6,775 bases of DNA from Desulfobacteraceae bacterium UBA5623 (GTDB taxonomy: Bacteria; Desulfobacterota; DSM-4660; Desulfatiglandales; Desulfatiglandaceae): contig DIKH01000304.1 in assembly GCA_002424495.1 (NCBI GenBank), positions 22,124 to 28,898 on the forward strand, written 5' to 3'. Each line of letters opens with the position of its first letter. Position 1 is the first letter of the stretch. Shown here piece after piece: positions 1 to 5,353 of the stretch. The position numbers and the translations under genes are program-made. Under the pieces are notes generated by a model, which was given only the letters and a program-made list of their open reading frames with translations, was not told the DNA's origin and ran no database searches.

Positions 1-866
1 CCCTCTCCTACGGCAGTAACCACCTGTCTGAGCAGCTTTGATCTTATGTCGCCGGCAGCAAATACCCCTGGAATAGAAGTCTCCATATCGTCGTTGGTCA
101 AAACAAAGCCCTGTTCATCCAATTCAAGTTGACCATTAAAAAGCTCATTATTGGGGCTGTAGCCGATAAAGACAAACACACCCTCAACAGGGAGGTGAGA
201 TTCGCCACCTGTCTTTACATTCTTTAGATCAATCCCCTCTACGACAGTATTGCCTTTGATCCGCGTTGGAATGGTATCCCAGATAAGATTTATCTTTTCC
301 GATTTGATGGCCCGTTCCCTTAACAGTTTTGTCGCCCTCAGTTCATCCCTACGGTGAATAAGATGAACCTTGCTGGCAAACTTGGTCAAAAAAAGGGCCT
401 CCTCAACTGCTGTATCACCACCGCCAAAGACAGCAACTTCCTGATCCCTGAAAAACGGGCCATCGCAGGTAGCACAGTAAGAAACGCCTTTTCCGGTCAG
501 GCTCTCCTCGCCTTCAATCCCGATCTTGCGGGGGGTAGCGCCGCACGCAAGGATCACGGCCTTGGCCTCGTATTGGCTGCTGTCAGTGATTACCACCTTT
601 TTTTCCCGGGATAATATGAGCTGCCTTACATCTTGTATCAGGATTTCAAGGCCAAACCTCTCTGCCTGACGTCTCATCCTGTCAGCCAGCTCAAACCCGG
701 AAATTCCATCTGGAAAGCCAGGGTAATTTTCAACCATATCGGTTGTTATGATCTGACCGCCAGGGGAGAGCCTTTCCAGCAATACGGTCTTGAGTCGCGC
801 CCTCGCAGCATAAAGCCCAGCAGTAAGCCCTGCAGGAGCAGCGCCTATTATTATCAAATCTTCCAT
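1..866 (-). CDS. trxB: thioredoxin reductase (NADPH), C-terminus cut by window edge
   Basis: Flavoenzyme that uses NADPH to reduce the thioredoxin disulfide in the cytoplasm; its substrate is probably the TrxA encoded just upstream. 288 complete codons are visible and the family usually has about 305-315, so roughly 20-25 C-terminal residues are missing. Seen in the translation: N-terminal FAD-binding loop GAAPAG (residues 8-13), the redox pair CATC (131-134) followed by DG, the NADPH-domain loop GGGDTAVEEA (148-157), the phosphate-binding HRRDELR (171-177), and the second FAD motif beginning AGD (271-273) followed by RQVV. The ATG at 866 fits the family N-terminus, and no start codon lies in frame just upstream. 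Its Shine-Dalgarno is weak, and the gap to the trxA stop is 90 bases. One oddity is that the middle glycine of the GxGxxG loop is alanine. Identity is very secure. Confidence 0.96.
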   Translation of the reverse strand, partial: MEDLIIIGAAPAGLTAGLYAARARLKTVLLERLSPGGQIITTDMVENYPGFPDGISGFELADRMRRQAERFGLEILIQDVRQLILSREKKVVITDSSQYEAKAVILACGATPRKIGIEGEESLTGKGVSYCATCDGPFFRDQEVAVFGGGDTAVEEALFLTKFASKVHLIHRRDELRATKLLRERAIKSEKINLIWDTIPTRIKGNTVVEGIDLKNVKTGGESHLPVEGVFVFIGYSPNNELFNGQLELDEQGFVLTNDDMETSIPGVFAAGDIRSKLLRQVVTAVGE

Positions 867-909
867 CGGCCACGCACCCAGCCTGTCCCCACGAAGGGGA
901 AAGAGGTTG

Positions 910-939
910 AGCTGATAGCTAACAGCTAATAGCTAACAG
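910..939. repeat. tandem heptamer array, four copies of AGCTRAY
   Basis: Four consecutive 7-base units are seen: AGCTGAT (910-916), AGCTAAC (917-923), AGCTAAT (924-930) and AGCTAAC (931-937), followed by AG. The array sits between the trxA stop and the trxB start. Because 7 is not a multiple of 3, the CTA/TAA/TAG content places stop codons in all three frames on both strands; on the minus strand TAG falls at 921-919, 928-926 and 935-933. I recall intergenic heptamer direct repeats of a related kind (TAACTGA) in Beggiatoaceae; whether this array is related is unknown. The function is unknown: it could be a slippage-prone simple repeat, a protein-binding site, or a translation-insulating spacer. 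Confidence 0.85.
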
Positions 940-956
940 GTTGTCTTAGGTTACAG

Positions 957-1280
957 TTACAACAGTTTTTTCAGTTCCGCATCAAGGGAGCTCTTGGTCT
1001 GTGCGCCAACGATCATCTTGACGACATCCCCTCCTTTAAAAAGGATGAGTGTTGGGATGTTCCTGATCCCGAATTTTACCGGGGTCTCGCGGTTTTTATC
1101 CACATCCATCTTGGCGATCTTTATCTTGCCCTTGTATTCCAGGGCCAGTTCTTCAACAACCGGGCCGACCATCTTGCATGGGCCGCACCACTCAGCCCAA
1201 AAGTCAACCATGGCCGGGATATCGGATTTCATGATCTCATCGTCAAAGTTGCCGTCCGTCACATGCAGCAGATCACCCAT
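957..1280 (-). CDS. trxA: thioredoxin
   Basis: Small cytoplasmic dithiol protein that reduces disulfides in client proteins and is recycled by thioredoxin reductase. It has 107 residues, the usual length for a single-domain thioredoxin. The active site WCGPC is at residues 31-35 inside the typical context VDFWAEWCGPCK; the cis-proline is Pro76 in NIPT (74-77); the buried Asp26 and the Gly-rich stretch after beta-4 (FKGG) are present. There is no signal peptide. The ATG at 1280 is preceded by an AAGGAG-type Shine-Dalgarno at 1290-1296, about 9 bases away. Two in-frame TAA stops occur, at 957-959 and 951-953. The reductase gene follows 90 bases downstream on the same strand and the exported rhodanese gene lies 63 bases upstream, so all three may be cotranscribed. 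Identity is secure. Confidence 0.97.
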   Translation of the reverse strand: MGDLLHVTDGNFDDEIMKSDIPAMVDFWAEWCGPCKMVGPVVEELALEYKGKIKIAKMDVDKNRETPVKFGIRNIPTLILFKGGDVVKMIVGAQTKSSLDAELKKLL

Positions 1281-1289
1281 GTCATATCT

Positions 1290-1296
1290 CTCCTTT
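1290..1296 (-). promoter_or_regulatory. Shine-Dalgarno of trxA
   Basis: Minus-strand AAGGAG stretch about 9 bases upstream of the trxA ATG. It is a strong site and contrasts with the weak one in front of trxB. Confidence 0.7.
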
Positions 1297-1312
1297 AATG
1301 AGGCATTTTTGA

Positions 1313-1321
1313 ATTATGCCA
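1313..1321 (-). promoter_or_regulatory. candidate extended -10 promoter for trxA
   Basis: On the minus strand the sequence reads TGGCATAAT: a CATAAT -10 box (five of six consensus bases) preceded by the TGn extension. No -35 lies at normal spacing. A perfect TTGACA sits at 1347-1342, overlapping the rhodanese stop codon, but it is 23 bases away from the -10, which is too far. If used, transcription would begin near 1306, giving a 5' leader of about 26 bases. It could let trxA-trxB be expressed independently of the rhodanese. This is inference from motif match only. Confidence 0.3.
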
Positions 1322-1343
1322 TTAGCATGGCCAAATAGCTTTG

Positions 1344-1997
1344 TCAACAGAGAGGGTTTTGGATTAACAGGTTATATTTTGCAGATGGCATCATGTCAGG
1401 CGGATATATATATTTGGGGTCCATCTCATAGGTCCATGGCAGTCCCCACCACTGCCATCCATAGTGACGTCTGTGGTTAAAGCCATGGATCTTGTTTCTC
1501 ATGGAAAGTTGCCGGTAATACTTATTCATATTACTGTTCTCAAAATGTGGGAATTCAGGCCCTTCAAAGCCGTCCTCAATGTTATAGACATTCTTAAAGC
1601 CGGCACCGACCAGATCCTTTGCTGCAGGCGCGCTCCTTTCTCCGTCGCGGCAGATAATCAGCAGATTATTTGTCTTCTGAAATACCTTGCTGATTTCTTT
1701 AATGAAATTAACATTCTTATTGCCGAACTGATAACCATATTTTTCATCTTTCTTTTGAAATTTATTGGACAGGTACAAATAAGGGAAGAGATAGGCGCCG
1801 GTGGGATGGCCCACAAACTGGTACTCGCCTCTGGTCCTGACATCTATAAGAAAGGTGTCAGGGACTGTATTGAGCATGTCATAGGCCTCTATGCTCAGTA
1901 TTTTCTTTGGCTCTTGGGCCAAGCCTTGCCCTGCCGGGATAAAAAAGGTGCAGAGGGCAAAAAGGATACAAACCGAAGAAAGAAATATTCTTTTCAT
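1344..1997 (-). CDS. exported single-domain rhodanese (sulfurtransferase-like)
   Basis: Predicted sulfane-sulfur transferase acting outside the cytoplasm, 217 residues from the start chosen here. Residues 1-28 form a signal peptide (KR, a hydrophobic core, then GLA before QE). The rhodanese fold follows: LIDVRTRGEY (50-59), then FVGHPTGAY (61-69), and the active-site loop CRDGERS with catalytic Cys116 (116-122), then AGFKNVYNIEDGFEG. The tail has a GLPWTYEMDP segment (185-194), resembling exported rhodaneses I recall from sulfur oxidisers and methylotrophs, which end with an NGW...GLPW block. I chose the ATG at 1997 because it begins the signal peptide and has AGGAAAG 8 bases upstream. An ATG at 2060 in the same frame would add 21 residues that bury the signal peptide. 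The sulfur donor and acceptor cannot be told from sequence. The active-site cysteine is intact, so it is probably catalytic. Confidence 0.88.
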   Translation of the reverse strand: MKRIFLSSVCILFALCTFFIPAGQGLAQEPKKILSIEAYDMLNTVPDTFLIDVRTRGEYQFVGHPTGAYLFPYLYLSNKFQKKDEKYGYQFGNKNVNFIKEISKVFQKTNNLLIICRDGERSAPAAKDLVGAGFKNVYNIEDGFEGPEFPHFENSNMNKYYRQLSMRNKIHGFNHRRHYGWQWWGLPWTYEMDPKYIYPPDMMPSAKYNLLIQNPLC

Positions 1998-2005
1998 GGC
2001 GTCAT

Positions 2006-2012
2006 CTTTCCT
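2006..2012 (-). promoter_or_regulatory. Shine-Dalgarno that sets the rhodanese start
   Basis: Minus-strand AGGAAAG, 8 bases before the ATG at 1997. It supports the start that exposes the signal peptide over the in-frame ATG at 2060. Confidence 0.65.
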
Positions 2013-2095
2013 GAAAAAAGGGCGTAAGGTTATGCCGCAATGACGAAGGTTGAAGCGCACTACAAACGGGACAGACGGACATTCAGGAGGCGCTG

Positions 2096-2174
2096 GTGAT
2101 CATATTTCGCGGAAAGGTATCCAACGTCATCTTGTTTGTCAATGGAAAACCTGCGCACTTAAATATGAGATCAC
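2096..2174. repeat. imperfect inverted repeat, arms 2096-2107 and 2161-2174
   Basis: The left arm is GTGATCATATTT. The reverse complement of the right arm is GTGATCTCATATTT, identical except for two extra bases. The arms are separated by 53 bases and flank the minus-strand TTGACA. Either a paired operator for a dimeric regulator or a long-range stem in RNA would fit. The arms also fall inside the small open frame, so the match may be coincidental. Confidence 0.45.
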
Positions 2175-2221
2175 AGGCCATGGCAATGGGAGGCAATAAC
2201 TTGCTTGACAGATTTTTTTAG
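2096..2221 (+). CDS. possible small protein, 41 residues, unknown
   Basis: GTG-started open frame with AGGAGG at 2085-2090, five bases before the start, which is an unusually strong ribosome-binding signal for a chance frame. It ends at TAG 2219-2221, 61 bases before the DUF362 start. The product starts VIIFRGKVSNVILFVNGKP and ends NNLLDRFF; it has a short hydrophobic N-terminal half, no cysteine and no motif I recognise. Against it: it is very short, overlaps both candidate TTGACA boxes and the inverted repeat, and may be chance or a remnant of a longer gene, since the frame stays open upstream to 2054. It could instead be a leader peptide for the downstream operon. No function is proposed. 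Confidence 0.35.
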   Translation: MIIFRGKVSNVILFVNGKPAHLNMRSQAMAMGGNNLLDRFF

Positions 2222-2241
2222 ACATCTTAATCTGTTATCAT
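2205..2241 (+). promoter_or_regulatory. candidate sigma-70-type promoter for the DUF362-coaBC operon
   Basis: A perfect TTGACA lies at 2205-2210. At 17-base spacing the hexamer is TAATCT (2228-2233), a weak -10. Further on, TGTTATCAT (2233-2241) is an extended -10 with five of six core bases, but it is 25 bases from the TTGACA, so the two would not be used together. Either reading puts transcription start near 2240-2248, giving a leader of about 35-43 bases. The TTG of the -35 box is also the first codon of the longest in-frame extension of the DUF362 gene, which argues against that longer start. Confidence 0.45.
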
Positions 2242-2268
2242 CTTTTCATCGGCACATCTTATACGTAC

Positions 2269-2275
2269 AAGGAAA
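2269..2275 (+). promoter_or_regulatory. Shine-Dalgarno that sets the DUF362 gene start
   Basis: AAGGAAA lies 7 bases before the ATG at 2283. The upstream TTG at 2205 lacks a comparable site. Confidence 0.65.
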
Positions 2276-2282
2276 CGATATT

Positions 2283-3404
2283 ATGGCTTTGGTCAAGGTG
2301 TTCTTCACAGATCTTAGGGCCTCTCACAGGCAGAATCTTATGGATAAGCTGACAATGCTTATGGACCATACAGGGATCAAGGACATTATTACTCCGAGAG
2401 CTCTTGTTGCACTCAAACTCCATTTTGGTGAAAAAGGCAATGTCGCTTTCATCCGCCCAGTTTTTATCAGACATATCGCTGACAGGGTCAAAGAGCTGGG
2501 GGGAATGCCCTTTCTTACAGATGCAAACACCCTTTATGCCGGTTCAAGAAGCGACAGTGTCACCCACATTAATACGGCCATCGCAAATGGGTTCGCTTAT
2601 TCTGCTGTCAATGCGCCTATTGTCATTGCCGACGGTATGCGTGGCGCCTCCATATCTTCTGTCACCATCAACCAGGAAATAATAAAGGTGGCCCATCTGG
2701 GAAAAGAAATCGTTGAATCCGACATCCTGATCAGTATAGCCCATTTTAAAGGACACGAACTGTCAGGGTTTGGTGGAACGATCAAGAATCTGGGCATGGG
2801 CTGTGCCTCCAGACGCGGTAAACTGGATCAGCACTCTGGGCTGTCTCCAAAAATAAAGCGAAAAAAATGTGTCGGCTGCGGCGATTGCATCAGGCAATGC
2901 TCACAACATGCGATATCTCTTATGGACGACAATAAGGCGATGATAGATCCCAAAAAGTGTATAGGCTGCGGTGAATGCATCTTAATATGTCCCAATGGTC
3001 TTATTGAAGTTGACTGGGGAGCGGATATGGAAGTATTCCAAAAAAAGATGGCGGAATACTGCCTGGCAGTACTGAAAAACAAACAGGATAAGGCGCTGTT
3101 CATTAATTTTTTGACCAACATAAGCCCTGCCTGTGACTGTTATGGTCATAATGATGCCCCTATTGTCCATGATATCGGGATCCTTGCCTCAAAAGACCCT
3201 GTGGCCATTGATCAGGCGTCTGTGGATCTTGTCAATAATATGAACGCTGCGGAGAGCAGTTGCATCAAAAAGGCCGTCAATCCCGGCGACGACAAATTCC
3301 GGGATATCTATCCCAAGATAGACTGGAACGTTCAACTGAGACATGCAGAAAAAATCGGACTTGGCGCTAGGGACTATGAGATCATAGCCGTTCCCTCCAT
3401 ATAA
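2283..3404 (+). CDS. DUF362 protein with two ferredoxin-type [4Fe-4S] motifs
   Basis: An uncharacterised iron-sulfur protein of 373 residues, common in anaerobic bacteria and archaea (DUF362, COG2768-like). The N-terminal half holds the DUF362 core, including KLHFGEKGN (45-53), FLTDANTLYAGSR (77-89) and HFKGHELSGFGGTIKNLGMG (154-173). A ferredoxin insert follows with two CxxCxxCxxxC(P) motifs, Cys196/199/202/206 and Cys226/229/232/236, expected to bind two [4Fe-4S] clusters. The C-terminal part has SKDPVAIDQASVD (303-315) and NPGDDKF (333-339), also typical of the family. There is no signal peptide or membrane segment, so it is probably cytoplasmic. Cys174, Cys284 and Cys286 are extra cysteines. 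Electron transfer is likely from the clusters; the reaction and partner are unknown. coaBC starts 15 bases downstream, so cotranscription is likely. I chose ATG 2283 for its Shine-Dalgarno and family-like N-terminus. Confidence 0.9.
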   Translation: MALVKVFFTDLRASHRQNLMDKLTMLMDHTGIKDIITPRALVALKLHFGEKGNVAFIRPVFIRHIADRVKELGGMPFLTDANTLYAGSRSDSVTHINTAIANGFAYSAVNAPIVIADGMRGASISSVTINQEIIKVAHLGKEIVESDILISIAHFKGHELSGFGGTIKNLGMGCASRRGKLDQHSGLSPKIKRKKCVGCGDCIRQCSQHAISLMDDNKAMIDPKKCIGCGECILICPNGLIEVDWGADMEVFQKKMAEYCLAVLKNKQDKALFINFLTNISPACDCYGHNDAPIVHDIGILASKDPVAIDQASVDLVNNMNAAESSCIKKAVNPGDDKFRDIYPKIDWNVQLRHAEKIGLGARDYEIIAVPSI

Positions 3405-3406
3405 AT

Positions 3407-3411
3407 AGGAG
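3407..3411 (+). promoter_or_regulatory. Shine-Dalgarno for the GTG start of coaBC
   Basis: AGGAG, 8 bases before GTG 3420. It supports a GTG start directly at the conserved CoaBC N-terminus. Confidence 0.7.
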
Positions 3412-3419
3412 ATTAGGAC

Positions 3420-4622
3420 GTGAAAGGAAAAAAGATTGTTGTCGGCATCACTGGCGGCATTGCCGCTTATAAGGCAGCTGAACTGGTCCGCCTGCTCACA
3501 AAGGCGGATGCACAGACACAGGTGGCGATGACATTAAATGCCACCAGGTTTGTAACCCCTTTGACATTTGAGGCATTGACAGGAAACAGGGTTATTTATG
3601 ATATGATGAGCCAGGAAAGCCCTGACATGGAGCATATCACATGGGCGCAGGAGGCTGACCTGGTTATCATTGCCCCTGCCACAGCCAACTTTATCGCAAA
3701 GATGGCACTGGGTTTTGGGGATGATTTTCTGTCCACAATGATCCTTGCTGCCACAGCCAGGATACTTGTCTGTCCCTCCATGAATACCAGGATGTTTATA
3801 AATCCTGCTGTCCAAAATAACATAAGACTTCTCAAAGACAGAGGCATTACTGTGATGGAGCCGGGGGAAGGGGAACTGGCCTGCCGCACAACAGGCCCTG
3901 GCAGGCTGCCGGAGCCATTGGAGATAATGGAGATGGCCGAACGTATGCTGACTATCGCTGACCTTTCGGGCCTGAATATCCTTGTCACAGCAGGACCAAC
4001 TATTGAGCCCATTGACCCGGTCAGGTTTATCACAAACAGGTCCAGCGGCAAGATGGGATATGCCATTGCCAGGGCTGCAAGACGAAGGGGCGCCTCCGTA
4101 ACCCTTGTAAGCGGCCCCACAGCCCTTACGCCGCCTTCCGGGGTGAAGTTCCATCCTGTTAAGACGGCAGAAGAAATGAAAAAAATCGTTTTTGACAGGT
4201 TCACTGCCTGTGATATGATCATCAAGGCTGCTGCTGTGGCCGACTACAGACCTCGCCAGATCGCCCTGCAAAAAATAAAAAAAGGCTCTGACACACTATC
4301 CCTTGAGCTTTTAAGGAATCCTGACATCCTCAACGAGTTGGGGGCGCTCAAAAAAAACTCTCCATGCATCCTGGTGGGGTTTGCAGCAGAGACCGAGGAC
4401 ATGCTTTCAAACGCACAGAAGAAACTGGAGGCAAAGAACCTTGATATGATAGTAGCCAATGATGTTTCACGCAGTGACTCCGGATTTGAAACAGACACCA
4501 ATATCGTCAAAATGATCTTCAGGGACGGCAAGATCGAGCAATCGCAACTGATGTCAAAAGACGAGGTGGCAAACTTAATTCTGGACAGGGCACAGGCCCT
4601 TTACAAAAAAACGCAGGTTTGA
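3420..4622 (+). CDS. coaBC: bifunctional phosphopantothenoylcysteine decarboxylase / phosphopantothenate-cysteine ligase
   Basis: Carries out two steps of coenzyme A synthesis: CoaB joins cysteine to 4'-phosphopantothenate using CTP, and the FMN-dependent CoaC decarboxylates the product to 4'-phosphopantetheine. It has 400 residues, the normal length. CoaC domain, about 1-180: GITGGIAAYKAAEL (9-22), active-site His72 in MEHITWA, PSMN (119-122; PAMN is commoner) and the substrate-clamp cysteine Cys155 in ACRTTGPGR. CoaB domain, about 184-395: TAGPTIEPIDPVRFITNRSSG (190-210) followed by KMG, AAVADYRP (271-278), the KIKK lysines (285-288), NPDIL (300-304), VGFAAET (319-325) and ANDVS (346-350). 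All key residues are present, so both activities are expected. The start is GTG with a good ribosome site. It lies between the DUF362 gene (15-base gap) and the glycosylase gene (2-base gap), which points to one transcript. Identity is secure. Confidence 0.97.
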   Translation: MKGKKIVVGITGGIAAYKAAELVRLLTKADAQTQVAMTLNATRFVTPLTFEALTGNRVIYDMMSQESPDMEHITWAQEADLVIIAPATANFIAKMALGFGDDFLSTMILAATARILVCPSMNTRMFINPAVQNNIRLLKDRGITVMEPGEGELACRTTGPGRLPEPLEIMEMAERMLTIADLSGLNILVTAGPTIEPIDPVRFITNRSSGKMGYAIARAARRRGASVTLVSGPTALTPPSGVKFHPVKTAEEMKKIVFDRFTACDMIIKAAAVADYRPRQIALQKIKKGSDTLSLELLRNPDILNELGALKKNSPCILVGFAAETEDMLSNAQKKLEAKNLDMIVANDVSRSDSGFETDTNIVKMIFRDGKIEQSQLMSKDEVANLILDRAQALYKKTQV

Positions 4623-4624
4623 AC

Positions 4625-5353
4625 ATGCATCAAGAAATCAAAGAGGTGTTTGGCTGCCTAAAGAACCTCATGGAGGCCCATCGTGATATGGGCTTTGATC
4701 CGCCCAATATCAGGCCTGATGATTTTGTCTTTTTGGCCAATGAAGGGGCAGAAAACCACGACCATTCCCCCAGCCCCGATAATATTGACTCCCTGGATGC
4801 GCTGACCGCCTGTGTTTCAAATTGCAGGGGCTGTAAACTACATACGCAAAGGCGCAATGCGGTCTTTGGAGAGGGCAATCATAATGCCAGACTGGTATTT
4901 GTTGGTGAAGCGCCTGGAAAGGATGAAGATATTGCGGGAAGGCCCTTTGTAGGAGAGGCGGGCAAGCTTCTGACCAAGATTATTGAAAATGGCATGGGTC
5001 TTTCCAGGAATGATGTTTATATCTTAAATGTTATAAAATGCCACCCACCAAAAAACCGTGATCCGGAGCAGGATGAGATTGAAACCTGTATCCATTTCTT
5101 AAAAAAACAGATCAGCTTAATCAAACCCAAGGTGATATGCGGCCTGGGTCGGATAGCCGGTCAGGCCATGCTGGGGGGAGATTTTAAGATTTCACGGGAC
5201 AGGGGCAAGTGGTTTTCCTACATGGATACCCCCCTGCTTGCCACATATCATCCTGCCTATGTCCTGAGATACCCGGCAGCAAAACGACAGGTGTGGGATG
5301 ATGTCAAGGAAATCATGAGACATTTGGGGCTGGAGGTCAAAAAAAATGACTAG
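4625..5353 (+). CDS. udg: family 4 (type a) uracil-DNA glycosylase with [4Fe-4S] cluster
   Basis: Removes uracil from DNA arising from cytosine deamination or dUTP incorporation, starting base excision repair. It has 242 residues from ATG 4625. The four cluster cysteines are Cys67, Cys70, Cys139 and Cys155; their spacing (3, 69, 16) equals that of the Thermus thermophilus enzyme as I recall it (14, 17, 86, 102). Motif A is GEAPGKDED (94-102) followed by GRPFVGEAGKLL (105-116); motif B is HPAYVLR (209-215). About 55-60 residues precede the catalytic core. Such extensions occur in several bacterial members, and Cys63 here is an extra cysteine. Older annotation calls this family a phage SPO1 DNA polymerase-related protein, which is misleading. 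The ATG lies 2 bases past the coaBC stop; TTG at 4619 would overlap it but lacks a properly spaced ribosome site. The gene ends overlapping nfeD by 8 bases. Confidence 0.95.
   Translation: MHQEIKEVFGCLKNLMEAHRDMGFDPPNIRPDDFVFLANEGAENHDHSPSPDNIDSLDALTACVSNCRGCKLHTQRRNAVFGEGNHNARLVFVGEAPGKDEDIAGRPFVGEAGKLLTKIIENGMGLSRNDVYILNVIKCHPPKNRDPEQDEIETCIHFLKKQISLIKPKVICGLGRIAGQAMLGGDFKISRDRGKWFSYMDTPLLATYHPAYVLRYPAAKRQVWDDVKEIMRHLGLEVKKND

Larger units (their letters stand above)
1998..2282. other. divergent intergenic region between the rhodanese and DUF362 genes
   Basis: The 285 bases between two divergently oriented genes must hold the promoters for both blocks. It contains a plus-strand TTGACA (2205-2210), a minus-strand TTGACA (2142-2137), an imperfect inverted repeat with arms at 2096-2107 and 2161-2174, and a 41-codon open frame (2096-2221). 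For the minus-strand box the hexamer at 17-base spacing is TACCTT, a poor -10, so the rhodanese promoter is not settled. I see no tRNA, riboswitch or terminator structure here. Confidence 0.7.

Noticed and set aside
886..900. TCCCC/GGGGA hairpin upstream of trxB as a terminator
   Set aside because: The stem is only five pairs with no run of T after it in the minus direction, and trxA-trxB are likely cotranscribed.
354..929. Two plus-strand open frames opposite trxB
   Set aside because: trxB on the minus strand is unmistakable across this stretch (CATC, GGGDTAVEEA, HRRDELR). The plus-strand frames are shadows.
910..939. Heptamer array as a CRISPR fragment
   Set aside because: The units are contiguous with no spacers, and 7 bases is far shorter than any CRISPR repeat.
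1464..2027. Plus-strand open frame of 187 codons opposite the rhodanese
   Set aside because: The minus-strand product has a signal peptide, an active-site cysteine loop and a ribosome site; the plus-strand frame has none.
2205..2282. Longer DUF362 start at TTG 2205
   Set aside because: The TTG is part of a consensus -35 hexamer, lacks a good ribosome site, and adds residues unlike the family. ATG 2283 has AAGGAAA 7 bases upstream.
3596..4225. Second antisense open frame of 209 codons
   Set aside because: Another shadow of coaBC in a different frame; no family features and no ribosome site.
3534..4271. Long open frame of 245 codons on the minus strand
   Set aside because: It lies wholly antisense to coaBC, whose motifs are complete. 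Its translation is low-complexity in Cys, Gly and His with no recognisable domain.
4619..4624. TTG 4619 as the glycosylase start, overlapping the coaBC stop
   Set aside because: The only AGG nearby is one base away from the TTG, too close. ATG 4625 has that AGG 7 bases upstream.
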